Shown here: positions 10,600 through 25,349 of the stretch, piece by piece
How positions within the stretch are numbered: the stretch's first letter is position 1
Layout: the number at the start of each line of letters is the position of its first letter
Assembly: GCA_046530765.1 (NCBI GenBank)
Contig: JBHEQS010000013.1
Span: 1-50,429, forward strand
Source: Arsenophonus sp046530765
GTDB taxonomy: Bacteria > Pseudomonadota > Gammaproteobacteria > Enterobacterales > Enterobacteriaceae
DNA: 50,429 bases
Direction: 5' to 3'
Program-made: the position numbers and the translations under genes
Notes under the pieces: generated by a model
Told to the model about the DNA's origin: nothing
The model's input: the letters and a program-made list of their open reading frames with translations, nothing else
Databases searched by the model: none

Positions 10600-12060
10600 A
10601 ATTTGTTACTTTAATTAAAGTTAATTATTTTAATACAAAAAATATACATATGCTAATTTTATCTAACAAAATATAGTTTTTAACAAAATAAAAAAATAAT
10701 TACAGCAAATTTTAAATATTCAAATATGTATTTGATATATAGTTTCATAATATAGTTTTATAACTATATTATTTTTAGATTTCAATACATATTATTAAAT
10801 ATTAAAAAAAATTTTATATTTTTAGAGAATCAACTCAAAAAATTCTTATAGATTCTAAGTCAATATTTATTATATCAGTCAAATTGTAAAACCATCCTTT
10901 AGTCTATTCATGAACAAAAAAATAAAACTTAAAATATATAAAACAATATTCATATTTTATCAATTAAAGAGATGGTAATTTATTTACTTTTGTGTTTTTC
11001 AAAAAATTATTTGGCAAAAATTTTAAAATATTACTTTTATTTCTATAAAAATATTTATGTATATAAAAATAAATAAAAATTTATTTGTCTGCTTTATTAA
11101 AAATAAAAAAATTAAAAATAAAATTCTTCTTGTTGGCAGTAAAAATGCATTTTATTATAATTTCATAGTGATTATGCTCATTTATTAAAATCTTAATACA
11201 TTACAGTTGTTATTTAATTATTAGATAAAATGTTGGTTAACATTATTAACAAATTTTGCAGAAAATTATTCAATATTATATTTTTTTATAAATTTCCAAA
11301 TTTTTATTACTGTTATTTGATAATAATCATTGATGTTTTTTTGTTAAAAAAATAATTATATCAATATGGATATAGAATACTAATGCTAATTTTTTTTATA
11401 ATTATCTTACTTCTATCTTTAAATTAATCTATTTATATAATAATTAAAGATCTCATATATTTTAATATACTTTTCACTAATCAATGTCAAATATTTAATA
11501 TATGTTTAAGATTATACATAATATATTTTGTTTTTATCCCTCAATTATTTAATTAACAAAGTAACTTGTAATTATTAAATTTTATTTTATCAATATAGAT
11601 TATTTTAGAATTTCATTTAACTTTAGTGTTTAATATAATTTAAAAGAATGATGTGCGATATTAAATGTTTTACAATAAACATGTTATTGGTTGTTTTAAT
11701 TTTAGTAGAATATAGAAAATAAAATATTTTGTTTGTATACTACTAATACTATAATGTAACACATATAGCAATTCTTATATCTAACCAAAAAATTAATAGT
11801 ATAGTATAAAGATATCTAGATTATTAAACTATTTTATATTTTAACCAATAAATATAGTTTTACTACATACTTCATTAAGAAATTTTATACTAAACAAAAG
11901 ATTTTTATATAAAAAATTATAATAAAAGTAACAAAAATATAAATTAAACATTCAAATAAAATAATTCTAATTATTAAATAGATTCTGATATAAATTAAAT
12001 TTTTAAATATTATTCTGAAACATTTTTTCTGCTACTTAGTTATACTATGTTTAATTAAAA
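10600..12060 (+). pseudogene. yifB: Tentative ghost of yifB (Mg-chelatase-like ATPase)
   Basis: In E. coli yifB lies beyond maoP and converges on it, so on this map it should occupy the plus strand left of 12080. On the plus strand near 11514-11540 the codons give IIHNIFCFYPSII, compared with LAHNGVLFLDELP of YifB (Walker B region), and near 11280-11310 FPNFYYCYL resembles LPDLSNEEA. The spacing between these patches is about 45 bases too long and no Walker A glycine survives. There is no open frame. The call depends mostly on the expected gene order. Confidence 0.28.
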
Positions 12061-12079
12061 GGTTTAAAATTGATATTAT

Positions 12080-12339
12080 TAAATAAATAATTTGTTTTAT
12101 ATATAAATTATTTATTTAATGTTGAAAACTTAAATTATTTAATGCTGATAATATATTTATTATCCTACTTTTAATTTTATTAACTATATTAATACTTATT
12201 TAAATTAATTTAAATAAGTATTAATATAAACATTTTTCTGAACTAGTATTCTTTATAGAAAATCGTTACGACTTGCGACAATAAAACAATAATAATAATT
12301 TTATGAAATATATAAGTCGTAAAAAGAGATTTCTATCAT
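12080..12339 (-). pseudogene. maoP: Ghost of maoP (macrodomain Ter-related organiser)
   Basis: MaoP (YifE) is a small protein of Dam-encoding enterics that helps organise the Ori macrodomain via the maoS site. On the minus strand an ATG at 12339 begins MIEISFYDLYIS (E. coli MAESFTTTNRYF). A slightly shifted frame then reads YF, 14 residues, FSIK, which matches in spacing YF-14-FTIK of E. coli; next comes EKCLY for ERHGY, and near 12120 KFSTLN for RFHTLS. Stops and frameshifts are present, and the middle is about 60 bases short. It is divergent from hdfR with a 111-bp gap, the E. coli arrangement. A 44-bp perfect palindrome has formed inside it. Confidence 0.62.
12185..12228. repeat. 44-bp perfect palindrome
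   Basis: Two 22-base arms (starting tatattaatacttattt) are exact reverse complements with no spacer. It lies inside the maoP ghost, in the part that should encode the residues after ERHGYAF, so it is a product of decay rather than an ancestral signal. Confidence 0.92.
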
Positions 12340-12450
12340 TTAATATATATACTTATTTATCTAATATTATATTTATTCTTAAATAAAATGTTAGTTAATA
12401 TTTTTTTTATAAAAACATATAAATTATTAATAAAAAAATTGGAGATTATT

Positions 12451-13260
12451 ATGGATACTGAATTATTAAAAACTTTTTTAGAAGTCAGTAAAACTAGACA
12501 TTTTGGTCTTGCGGCTGAATCATTATATATAACGCAATCTGCTGTAAGTTTTAGAATACGACAATTAGAAGCTCAATTAGATACTATTTTATTTAAACGT
12601 TATCGTAATAATATCTGTTTAACTACAGAGGGAGAGCGCTTAATTCCATACGCAAAATCTTTAATAGCTATGTGGTTACAAACTAAAAAAGAAATTTCTC
12701 GTCAATCATTAAATATAGAGTTCTCAATTGGTTCAACAATACCACTATGGGAAGGATTCTTGACAAAGTGGATACAACTTATCTTTCAAAAATATAAAGA
12801 TATTAATATTGAATGTATAATATTAGCGCGAGAATATTTAATAAAACAACTGCATACTCGAGAACTTGATTTGCTTATTGCGATAGAGCCACCGAAAATA
12901 GATGAGTTTAAAAGTGCTATTATTGGTGAAATTAAATTACAATTAATGACAAATAAAAAAAATTTAACTTTATCAAAATTTAATTACATTGAACTTGAGT
13001 GGAGCGCTAGTTTTAATTCTTCTGAAGAATTGCATTTATTTGAAGACTCACACATAATACAAACAAAATCTGCCAATATTGCAAGAGATCTATTACATTC
13101 AACGAAATCTGCAGCTATTCTACCTGTTCATTGGATTAACCAGTTTCAAGAGTTAGAAATACTATCAAAAGTTATATATATCAAACCAATTTATGCTATT
13201 TGGTTGCAAAATAATATACAAGAATCTTTTATTGATAAATTGTTAACTATTTATATTTAG
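12451..13260 (+). CDS. hdfR: LysR-type transcriptional regulator HdfR
   Basis: HdfR is a LysR-type DNA-binding regulator, known in E. coli for repressing the flagellar master operon flhDC and affecting glutamate synthase genes. The product is 269 residues (E. coli 279). The N-terminal winged helix-turn-helix is nearly identical: MDTELLKTFLEVS, HFGLAAESLYITQSAVSFRI, then RQLE. The effector-binding half is more diverged but keeps LVKQLHERQLDLLI-like IKQLHTRELDLLI and the ending YAIWLQN. I choose the ATG at 12451 because it starts the family's MDTELL and has GGAGA eight bases upstream; the frame extends open to an ATG at 12388. The gene converges on the rRNA operon as at E. coli rrnC, and its divergent neighbour maoP has decayed. 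Keeping a dispensable regulator in such a reduced gene set is odd. Confidence 0.94.
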   Translation: MDTELLKTFLEVSKTRHFGLAAESLYITQSAVSFRIRQLEAQLDTILFKRYRNNICLTTEGERLIPYAKSLIAMWLQTKKEISRQSLNIEFSIGSTIPLWEGFLTKWIQLIFQKYKDINIECIILAREYLIKQLHTRELDLLIAIEPPKIDEFKSAIIGEIKLQLMTNKKNLTLSKFNYIELEWSASFNSSEELHLFEDSHIIQTKSANIARDLLHSTKSAAILPVHWINQFQELEILSKVIYIKPIYAIWLQNNIQESFIDKLLTIYI

Positions 13261-13290
13261 TTTTCTAAACATAAATAGTCTAATAAAACA

Positions 13291-13308
13291 GTCTTTTAAA
13301 TAAAAGAC
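13291..13308. terminator. Probable bidirectional terminator between hdfR and the rRNA operon
   Basis: gtctttta and taaaagac form a 7-8 bp stem around a very short loop. On the minus strand the stem is followed by TGTTTTATT. It sits between the convergent hdfR stop (13260) and the tRNA-Trp 3' end (13367), where a terminator for both is expected. Confidence 0.5.
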
Positions 13309-13366
13309 AATCTAACTGACTTAGATTTATTATTTAATATATTTATTATGAAGCATTATATGTGAT

Positions 13367-13442
13367 TGGCAGGGGCGAAGAGATTTGAACTCCTAACACC
13401 CGGTTTTGGAGACCGGTGCTCTACCAATTGAACTACGCCCCT
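13367..13442 (-). tRNA. trpT: tRNA-Trp (CCA anticodon)
   Basis: The 76-nt minus-strand sequence folds as a cloverleaf and matches E. coli tRNA-Trp: 5' AGGGGCGTAGTTCAATTGG, anticodon loop CTCCAAA, encoded 3' CCA. A few T-stem and acceptor-side bases differ from E. coli (GGAGTTCAAATCTC). It is the last gene of the rRNA operon, as at rrnC of E. coli. Confidence 0.96.
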
Positions 13443-13448
13443 AAATTA

Positions 13449-13525
13449 TGGCGGTGCGGACGGGGCTCGAACCCGTGACCCCCGGCGTGACAGGCCGATA
13501 TTCTAACCAACTGAACTACCGCACC
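13449..13525 (-). tRNA. aspT: tRNA-Asp (GTC anticodon)
   Basis: The 77-nt minus-strand cloverleaf closely matches E. coli tRNA-Asp, with the GGTTCGA-type T loop, anticodon loop CTGTCAC and encoded CCA. The acceptor stem is GGTGCGG/CCGCACC. It lies six bases upstream of tRNA-Trp and 38 bases downstream of 5S rRNA. Confidence 0.96.
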
Positions 13526-13563
13526 GCCTAATTTATTTAGTTAACAATTTTATTATAAGTTAA

Positions 13564-13682
13564 AGTCTGGCAGCTCCCTACTCTCGCATGAGGAATCCAC
13601 ACACTACCATCGGCACTACGGCATTTCACTTCTGAGTTCGGTATGGAGTCAGGTGGATCTACCGCGCTATTCTCGCCAGACA
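13564..13682 (-). rRNA. rrf: 5S ribosomal RNA
   Basis: The minus strand gives GTCTGGCGAGAATAGCGCGG at the 5' end, the conserved CCGAACTCAGAAGTGAAA and GCGAGAGTAGGGAGCTGCCA near the 3' end, about 119 nt, as in E. coli 5S. It follows 23S in the same operon. Confidence 0.96.
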
Positions 13683-13800
13683 AATTATTTCCTAATTATT
13701 TTATGCTGTACTTTCTGAAATTCTTTAGAGTAAATTTAATTGAGCATATCTTTGAATAAGCTAAATTTTTATGATCAAATTTAAAACATCTTTAGGTTGC

Positions 13801-16833
<3,033 letters not shown>

Positions 16834-17075
16834 TTGCAACCTAAAGATGTCTTTAAAATAGACACAAATATTACTACGAGTAATGAAATTATTCATTAGA
16901 CTGATACTAATTAATTTATGTATCCTACATCTAATCTAATTATAATATAAAAATAACATTTACATAACTCGTTTTATCACTTACTAGTGACTATTAAAAC
17001 ACTTGAAATTAGAGTTTTTAAAGTTTTTCACGTTATTGTTTATAACATTTATTTTAATTTTTAGCTTATTCCAAA

Positions 17076-17088
17076 TTGTTAAAGAGCT
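17076..17088 (-). promoter_or_regulatory. Spacer boxA antitermination element
   Basis: The minus strand reads AGCTCTTTAACAA just after tRNA-Glu and before 23S, matching the boxA-type sequence in the E. coli 16S-23S spacer that loads the Nus antitermination complex. Confidence 0.7.
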
Positions 17089-17131
17089 GTATTATTAAAT
17101 AGATTATTTAATCTATTTAATAATACTTTAA

Positions 17132-17207
17132 TGGCGTCCCCTAGGGGATTTGAACCCCTGTTACCGCCGTGAAAGGGCGATGTCCTAGTCCTCTAGACGA
17201 AAGGGAC
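17132..17207 (-). tRNA. gltU: tRNA-Glu (TTC anticodon) in the 16S-23S spacer
   Basis: The 76-nt minus-strand sequence matches E. coli tRNA-Glu: 5' GTCCCTTTCGTCTAGAGG, anticodon region CCCTTTCACGG, encoded CCA. The acceptor stem contains a G-T pair near its base (GTCCCTT with AGGGGAC). A glutamate tRNA alone in the spacer is the type found in E. coli rrnB, rrnC, rrnE and rrnG. Confidence 0.96.
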
Positions 17208-17360
17208 ATAAAATATTCCCACAAATCAATTATTAGCTTATCTATACTAGGATTATCAGTATTATTAAAAAGTTTTCTAAAACTAATAATTTATCGCTAA
17301 ATTATTAGTTTTTCTTATATCAGATAATCTATGTGAACACTCACATTCCATCTATTTAGA

Positions 17361-18892
<1,532 letters not shown>

Positions 18893-19021
18893 AAGTTTGT
18901 GCTCAAAGAATTCCTGACTGCTATTCATTAATAATGAACTAACTATTTATCACTCTTCAAGACTTAATTTTCAAATCTCTTGATGATGTCTTGCGAGTGC
19001 CCACATAGATTATCTGATTAA

Positions 19022-19034
19022 TTGTTAAAGAGCA
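19022..19034 (-). promoter_or_regulatory. Leader boxA of the rRNA operon
   Basis: TGCTCTTTAACAA on the minus strand is identical to the E. coli rrn leader boxA, and the following leader (ATCAGATAATCTATGTGGGCACTCG, here split) is also nearly identical. NusB/NusE bind this RNA to prevent premature termination. Confidence 0.85.
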
Positions 19035-19055
19035 TGAGATCTTATATCACTATAT

Positions 19056-19083
19056 ATAATACTTTATTATTTATACTTGTAAA
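19056..19083 (-). promoter_or_regulatory. Probable rRNA promoter
   Basis: On the minus strand TTTACA (19083-19078) and TATTAT (19061-19056) are 16 bases apart, about 20 bases before boxA, a position like rrn P2 of E. coli. No second promoter or Fis site is evident further upstream, where a tandem hexamer occupies the DNA. Confidence 0.5.
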
Positions 19084-19109
19084 GCACAGTAATTATATTT
19101 CTACTTTTA

Positions 19110-19146
19110 TTTTAACTTTAACTTTAACTTTAACTTTAACTTTAAC
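19110..19146. repeat. Tandem hexamer (tttaac) x6
   Basis: Six perfect tttaac units lie just upstream of the rRNA promoter, in the region where P1 and upstream activating sites are in E. coli. Confidence 0.9.
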
Positions 19147-19251
19147 TAGTATAACTCAAATCAATTTTTATCTTACATTTATTTTAAATTAACTTTATTA
19201 GCAACATATTATAATTACTTTTAGATATCTGGCAAGCATTAATTTATAAAT

Positions 19252-19779
19252 TTATTTAAGAGCGCAAAATTCACGCGCAAAACATTCAACTTTTCTCCAA
19301 TCAGTATATTCAATTTCTTTATTTGTATTTGTTTCTCCGCCAGTTATTTTCATGATAAATTTAATCATAATACGATCAAATAAATTGTAATCAGTATAAC
19401 GTAGAGCTCCAACAAACACATCTGTGATCGTTGGTCTCCACTGTGTTTTGGCTAAAAATTTACGTACATAAACATTTGTTTCTGGTGTGTCTTTTCCTTT
19501 TTTTCTTGCTGTCAAATTAACACCAAAAAATGCACTTGGCATTGAATTTAACTCTTTTTGATAATTCTGTGAAAAATTTAATACTGCAGGATTAAAATAA
19601 CCATAATGCACTGAAGCGCCAACTAATACTTTTTGATAAACAGAAAGATTAAAATTTTTATCAATATTTAAGTCTTTAATGTCACATTGTTTTCCTTCTT
19701 TTCGTAAATGTTCAGTAATTTTAAGTATTATCTTTTTAGTCTGACCATTCTTTCCAGAATAAAACAGCAAATATCTCAT
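19252..19779 (-). CDS. hemG: Menaquinone/quinone-dependent protoporphyrinogen IX oxidase HemG
   Basis: HemG is a flavodoxin-like FMN protein that oxidises protoporphyrinogen IX to protoporphyrin IX in haem synthesis, passing electrons to quinone at the inner membrane. The 175-residue product matches E. coli HemG (181): an N-terminal FMN loop YSGKNGQTKKI (about residues 7-17), GASVHYGYFNPAV near 55, LNSMPSAFFGVNLTARK near 77-93 (with the long family-specific loop), QWRP and DRIMIKFIMKITGGET near 135-150, ending in YTDWRKVECFARE. Start ATG at 19779 matches the family. It lies 26 bp behind trkH and upstream of the 16S gene on the same strand, as at E. coli rrnA; co-transcription with trkH is likely. 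The last six residues of E. coli HemG are missing. Confidence 0.96.
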   Translation of the reverse strand: MRYLLFYSGKNGQTKKIILKITEHLRKEGKQCDIKDLNIDKNFNLSVYQKVLVGASVHYGYFNPAVLNFSQNYQKELNSMPSAFFGVNLTARKKGKDTPETNVYVRKFLAKTQWRPTITDVFVGALRYTDYNLFDRIMIKFIMKITGGETNTNKEIEYTDWRKVECFAREFCALK

Positions 19780-19805
19780 AAGTTATCCATAAATTATATA
19801 AATAA

Positions 19806-21257
19806 TTACTCACGCCAAAAAGTTGGCGTAAAAAGAACAAGCAAAGTAAAAACTTCTAATCGTCCAAATAGCATATTGACTATTAGAATCCATTTTCCAA
19901 CTGTATTCATATTACTAAAATTTTCAAATGCAGACCCCAATCCTAATCCCAAATTATTCAATGTTGCAGCTATTGAAGAAAAAGCAAAGAATTCATCTAC
20001 ACCTGTAGCGATTAATAATAATAAACTTATAATAAAAATTAATGCATAGGCAGAAAAAAAACCCCAAACAGCTTCAGTAATGCGATCAGATAATACAATT
20101 GAACCTAATTTTATTGTGTAAACAGCATTAGGGTGTACTAAACGTTTTAGCTCTCGCGAGCCTTGTAAAAATAATAACAAAATTCTAATAACTTTCAATC
20201 CACCTCCAGTTGATCCTGCACACCCACCTACAAAAGCAGAAAAAAGTAATAATATTGATAGGAAAATTGGCCAATTTTTAAACCCATCACCACTAAAACC
20301 AGCAGTTGTTACTACAGAAATAACCTGAAAAAATGATTGATCAAATGTTTGTAAAAATGAGTCATAAACTGAATGATATAAAAGCACTAATATACAAATT
20401 ATTATTAGTGATAATTGAAAACCAATAAATACTTTAAATTCTGGATCACGCCAATAAGTTATTAAACCACCGCCAGATAAAACTGCAAAATGAAGACTAA
20501 AATTACAACCAGAAATCAATAAAAAAATAGCAATTATTGCATTAATAGTAGTACTATCAAAATATCCAATGCTTTGATCATGAGTAGAAAATCCACCAAT
20601 AGATACAGTAGAAAAACTATGAGATATGGCATCAAAAAAATCCATCCCAGCGCACCATAATGCTATTGTGCATACTATTGTTAGAAAAACATAAATTAAC
20701 CAAAGCGTTTTTGCTGTTTCAGCAATTCTTGGCTGTATTTTATTATCTTTAAGTGGGCCAGCTATCTCTGCACGATAAAGCTGCATCCCACCAACACCCA
20801 ATAAAGGTAATATAGCGACTGCCAAAACAATAATACCCATGCCACCTAACCATTGCAGCATTTGTCGATAAAAAAGTATTGCTTTAGGTAAAGTATCTAA
20901 TCCAATTAAAGTGGTTGCTCCTGTAGTTGTTAAACCAGAAAAAGATTCAAAAAAAGCATTTGTAACAGAAAGATGTGGCCTATCAGAAAAAATAAAAGGT
21001 AATGCACCAATACTACCTAGCGCAGTCCAAAAAAGTGCAACGATCAAAAAACATTCTTTAGGTTTTAGATCATGTTGAACATTCCTATTTGGTATCCAAA
21101 GCAACAAACCTATAATTAATACTACAATAAATGTTTGAATAAATGAACTTCCAGCTCCATCTTGACAAATCAATGCTACTATAACAGGAATTATCATAGT
21201 GACAGAAAATAAAATAACTAGCATTCCAACAACTCTAGTTATTGCTCGAAAATGCAT
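19806..21257 (-). CDS. trkH: Trk potassium uptake channel TrkH
   Basis: TrkH is the pore subunit of the Trk potassium uptake system, working in the inner membrane with the cytoplasmic NAD/ATP-binding ring TrkA. The product has 483 residues, the same as E. coli TrkH. The four pore-loop filter segments are present: SGLTTTGATTL (about residues 107-117), STVSIGGFSTHD (about 215-226), VTTAGFSGDG (about 316-325) and AATLNNLGLGLGSA (about 432-445). GCAGSTGGGLKV near 345 is also conserved. The ATG at 21257 has AAGGA eight bases upstream. In E. coli it is preceded by pepQ and yigZ; here both are ghosts. trkA is not in the window. Confidence 0.97.
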   Translation of the reverse strand: MHFRAITRVVGMLVILFSVTMIIPVIVALICQDGAGSSFIQTFIVVLIIGLLLWIPNRNVQHDLKPKECFLIVALFWTALGSIGALPFIFSDRPHLSVTNAFFESFSGLTTTGATTLIGLDTLPKAILFYRQMLQWLGGMGIIVLAVAILPLLGVGGMQLYRAEIAGPLKDNKIQPRIAETAKTLWLIYVFLTIVCTIALWCAGMDFFDAISHSFSTVSIGGFSTHDQSIGYFDSTTINAIIAIFLLISGCNFSLHFAVLSGGGLITYWRDPEFKVFIGFQLSLIIICILVLLYHSVYDSFLQTFDQSFFQVISVVTTAGFSGDGFKNWPIFLSILLLFSAFVGGCAGSTGGGLKVIRILLLFLQGSRELKRLVHPNAVYTIKLGSIVLSDRITEAVWGFFSAYALIFIISLLLLIATGVDEFFAFSSIAATLNNLGLGLGSAFENFSNMNTVGKWILIVNMLFGRLEVFTLLVLFTPTFWRE

Positions 21258-21299
21258 GAGTATTTCCTTAAAAATCTACTTATAATATTAAGATTTATA

Positions 21300-21925
21300 G
21301 ATTAAACTTCATATATTTATACTAAAAATGTAATTTATTGGTAATTTTTACCTATTATTAACAGAAATTGAAATTTCTAATATTATATTTTTACTGTATC
21401 TTTAGAGTGAAACAATCTTTCAATATAATTTTCGTATTTAGTTTCTCAATTATTTTCATGTTAATGTATTGACAATGTATTAAATAAATTTTATAGTGTT
21501 CTTCTATAAAAAGAAAAATTTAATTATTGTTTAATACTATTACTACAATAGATATATTAAAACCTATTTTTCTATCTTTATCTTAAAACAAAAAAATGAA
21601 CAACAATTGTAGTTTTGTCAATATATATACTTAATGATCTAAAACAAGTAGTATATTTTCTTTACGCACCTTACATAGTATATTATATTCAGAGAATCTA
21701 ACTTTTTATAGTTATTTTGTTTATTGGAAATAAATCTAAAATAATAATGTTGATAATAATACATATACTGTTCTTGATAAGTTTGATAAAATCTTTCTAT
21801 TCAGAAACTAAATAAAAATATTTAAATTTAAATATTTTTATATCTTACTTAATCTTTTAATATTTTATTTAATCTTAATAAGTAAGAGTCTATATTTGTA
21901 TTAGATATATATTAATTATTTTAAA
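21300..21925 (-). pseudogene. yigZ: Ghost of yigZ (IMPACT family)
   Basis: YigZ is a conserved protein of unknown cellular role in the IMPACT family, encoded just before trkH in E. coli. The minus strand near 21696 reads FSE (E. coli FSD), followed after one frameshift by GA-stop-RKYTTCFRSLSIYID, aligned residue for residue with GTAGKPMLAQLMGSGVGE, and then KTTIVVHFF against ITAVVVRYY. Near 21432, KIILKD matches KIINSD at the position predicted from the E. coli spacing (21435). The inferred ends also fit: a 205-residue gene would stop about 50 bases before trkH. Stops and frameshifts rule out function. Confidence 0.68.
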
Positions 21926-21957
21926 CATAAATCATAAATTATATTTTTAACTTTATT

Positions 21958-22000
21958 TTTATATAAGATAGTATTAGTATCTAATACTATCTTATATAAA
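21958..22000. repeat. Inverted repeat, 19-bp stem, 5-nt loop
   Basis: The arm beginning tttatataagatagtatt (21958-21976) is mirrored exactly at 21982-22000 around gtatc. It lies at the junction of the yigZ and pepQ ghosts. Confidence 0.88.
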
Positions 22001-23360
22001 TTTTATAATTACATTAATTACATATATACTAGATAATTTCTCTATAGAAAAAGAAATTATTTATTTATGAATTTAAGAAAAATTCTTAATAGTTAACATT
22101 ATACTAGATTGTAAAATAATTATGTAATATAAAAGATAATATTTTAATTCAATAAAATAAACTACTGCATTATATTGCATTAATTAACAAATATTATAAG
22201 CAGAATTGTAATCTATTATTTCATTATTCGCTATTACACTAATATTATTAATAATTGATTATTTAGTAATAAGTATATAATATTCTTATTATTTACGTTT
22301 ATTATATTACATTTTTTATATTAAGTATTAATTATTTTTGCTTTGATTGTACTTATTAATATTTATTGTTTACTATCTAACTATTAATTAAATTATAAAA
22401 TTCATTATTATTTTCATCTGTACAAGTTATCTAAATATCTTCTATCTTAACCTTTAATTAATCTAATATATCATATAGATGCATATCTGATCTAAATTAT
22501 TGTATATAAAAGATTAAATATTGATATTTAATTTACTTTTACATTAGTTACATTAGCAAAAAGATTTATACAAGTAAAATGTGAGTGATATTGATTTTTT
22601 TCTATGTTGAATTAAATAATTAAATTTATAATGCATTTTACAAGCAAGATAAAAATGAAAACAATTAACACTAATATAAATTAGTGTTAATTACTAAAAT
22701 ATTTGATTAATAGATTTGTCAATATAACTAATATATTCTTTAAATATAGACAAAATAATATATTTAATATCATTACCATCTTCTAACTTAACAACTAAAA
22801 TTCTTTAATCTAGAACCAATATTATAAATTGTTAATTTTGTACAAATAATTAATATTACAAGTAAAATAATAATTTGTAGTTTTTAACCACATCAACAAA
22901 TAACCAACAACTTAGAACTTAAAACTATATAAACGTTATTTAAAATATTGATTAACTTTGAATATCAAATAATTCTAATCAAGAAAATATATATTGGTTC
23001 TCAAGAATGTATAATAAAGATATATAATTTATTGTTTTAAACATATAAATTTATTTTTATGTTATATAATTTTGATATATTTTTTTAATATTTCTAAAAA
23101 TATCTTTAGTCTTGCTTTACAAATTGTCTTTATATCTAAAATTAATAAAAATAACATGTTAAATATTATTAACTTAATAAATGCTTATTTATATAAATTA
23201 TTTAATTTTTATTAAAGATAAAAATAAGTATTGGTATTGATTAGATGATGAATATAATTAATTATAAGCAGGATATTATATATATTTCATATTTAATTTG
23301 TAACTTTTAATAAATAATGAAGTATTATCTATTAAATTTTACTAAATAAAAATGATATAA
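21985..23360 (-). pseudogene. pepQ: Ghost of pepQ (Xaa-Pro dipeptidase)
   Basis: PepQ is a manganese prolidase. On the minus strand, MQYNAVVYFIE at about 22183-22148 aligns with LTIEPGIYFIE of E. coli PepQ, containing a metal ligand glutamate (here lost). Downstream, near 22045, IEKLSSIYVINV aligns with IEDNVVIHENNV at the C-terminus. Near the 5' end (about 23275), NILLIIN matches DALLIHS. The distance from YFIE to the inferred stop equals that in E. coli (about 170 bases). No frame is open. Position between yigZ and fadB, and orientation, match E. coli. Confidence 0.62.
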
Positions 23361-23456
23361 AATAGAATGTTTTATTAAGCCAATACCAATCAAATTTATT
23401 AAATAAAGTTTTGTACTATACAATTGATATTTAATTTCTTAAAGTTAATAAACTTG

Positions 23457-23522
23457 GAATATATTAACTTAATAAGTTAATATATTCTTTTTTTTAAAAC
23501 TATAATTTGAAATTATAGTTTT
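23457..23522. repeat. Two adjacent hairpins separated by a T-run
   Basis: The first has a 15-bp stem with a one-base loop (23457-23487) and is followed by eight T; the second has a 13-bp stem with a one-base loop (23496-23522). On the plus strand the first plus its T-run looks like an intrinsic terminator, yet they lie in the former divergent promoter region between the pepQ and fadB ghosts, with no intact gene to terminate. Confidence 0.7.
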
Positions 23523-24332
23523 ATTGTTGATTTTTATCATACCAAAGAATTTATATTACTTTTATATCTATACAAGTTATAACTTTAATAATTCATTATT
23601 TTTTAACACAATATATATATTAATGGCATTCAATACTTATTATTTAATTGTTATAGCAATTAAATAAGTATAATTTAAGATAAAAATCTTATTTAGTATT
23701 ATGAATAGATTATTTTATAACAACAGTAGACATTATAAATTTTTCTCTCAAAGTTAAATTGAGTATATTTCTAAAATTTTAAGACTTAAAATATATATAC
23801 TATTTTTAATCGTAACACAGTTAATTATTATAAAACAGTAATACTGAAACTACTTTCAAAATTATATTATTTCGTAATTCTTTATTTTTAAAAAAAGAAA
23901 AATTAAGTTCATAAGAAACACTAGAAGAAAATATAATTAAAAGTAAATTTTATATAATCAATGATTATATAAAATTTAAAACCAACTATTAAAATAAAAT
24001 AGAATAAGCTATAATTTTAATTAAATATAAAGACTCAATCATAAAATATGAAGTTTTTTAGTATAATATATTGTAAACAATTATTAATTTTTTTTAAAAT
24101 AAAATAATTATTACTTTAATTAACTTCTAACCTATTAGAGCTTAATATTTTTATTGTGTTGTACTAATATAAATTAATATTAGTTATCTATTAATTAAAC
24201 TTTTGAATAATAAAGATTTAAAATTTATATAAACAAAAATATCAATTTTCAATTTTTTTTTATTTGTTCTAAGCATATGATCAATAATTATCATTTATTA
24301 ATTATCACATAAAGATTATCTCTAAAAATAAA

Positions 24333-24368
24333 AATACTAATACTAATACTAATACTAATACTAATACT
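24333..24368. repeat. Tandem hexamer (aatact) x6
   Basis: Six perfect aatact units, inside the fadB ghost. Confidence 0.92.
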
Positions 24369-25307
24369 AAAAATATTAGTAAAAATAGTTTTAGTTAAGC
24401 ATATATAAAATAACTATGTTTAAAATTATAATTTAAAACATAGACAAATTTAATATTTAAATCTAAATATGGATAAAATATTATTTTAATTATTGCAACA
24501 GTAAATTATACTGAAATTAAAATAGGAATTACTATCGAATTGTAAATAAATAATAAAATATCAATACTTTAATCTATACGAAGCAATAAATTTCCATATC
24601 GTATATTTTTTTGATTTTATTAAAAAATAACATTTGTTAAATTATTAAGAACAAAAAATATTATTAAAATAATAATACTATTACTACAATTAATAAAAGC
24701 TTAACTTTAATTAATTATATAATAAAGATTAACTAATTATCATATTTTACATACAAGTACGATGTTAAGTAAATTAAATATTAAAAAAATAAAAATTTAG
24801 TGCTTATATAAAGAATTTAATGATTATTTTTTTATGATTAGAAAACAAATATTTAACTTATAACTTCTTAATTATACGAAATATTAAAAAATTATCATGT
24901 CAATAAAGATTAAACAATTTTATATGCTTATCAAAAGTAAAAGTATTTAGCTTTTAAGTTTTAGTACTTATTTAACATATAAAGCATTATTTTATTAACA
25001 AATTAAAACTTACGAAAACATTCTTGTGAAAAAGGAAAAGTTTATAAAAAAATAAAAAAAATATAATTTTTAATTAATGATACAAACATAAACATATTAA
25101 ACTTATAATATTGATATATTAACTATATTTCTCTTAAAGAGCAATAACGTTATTTCAGAAACACTTATTAGTATAAAAGAATTGGTTTATTATTAACACA
25201 ATAGTAATAATATGACTATTGTGTTAAAAATTCTTTATGGAATATTATATTAATATGTTTTATTAATAATTTATTCAAAACTTCAGAATTCTTTTTTTTT
25301 GTAAATA

Positions 25308-25349
25308 GTTAAACTTTATTAAAAATTTATATTTTTAATAAAGTTTAAC
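25308..25349. repeat. Inverted repeat, 19-bp stem, 4-nt loop
   Basis: gttaaactttattaaaaat at 25308-25326 is mirrored exactly at 25331-25349 around ttat, inside the fadB ghost. Confidence 0.9.

Noticed and set aside
23457..23495. Intrinsic terminator
   Set aside because: Hairpin plus eight T fits the shape, but there is no intact gene upstream, and similar hairpins without T-runs are common across the ghost DNA.
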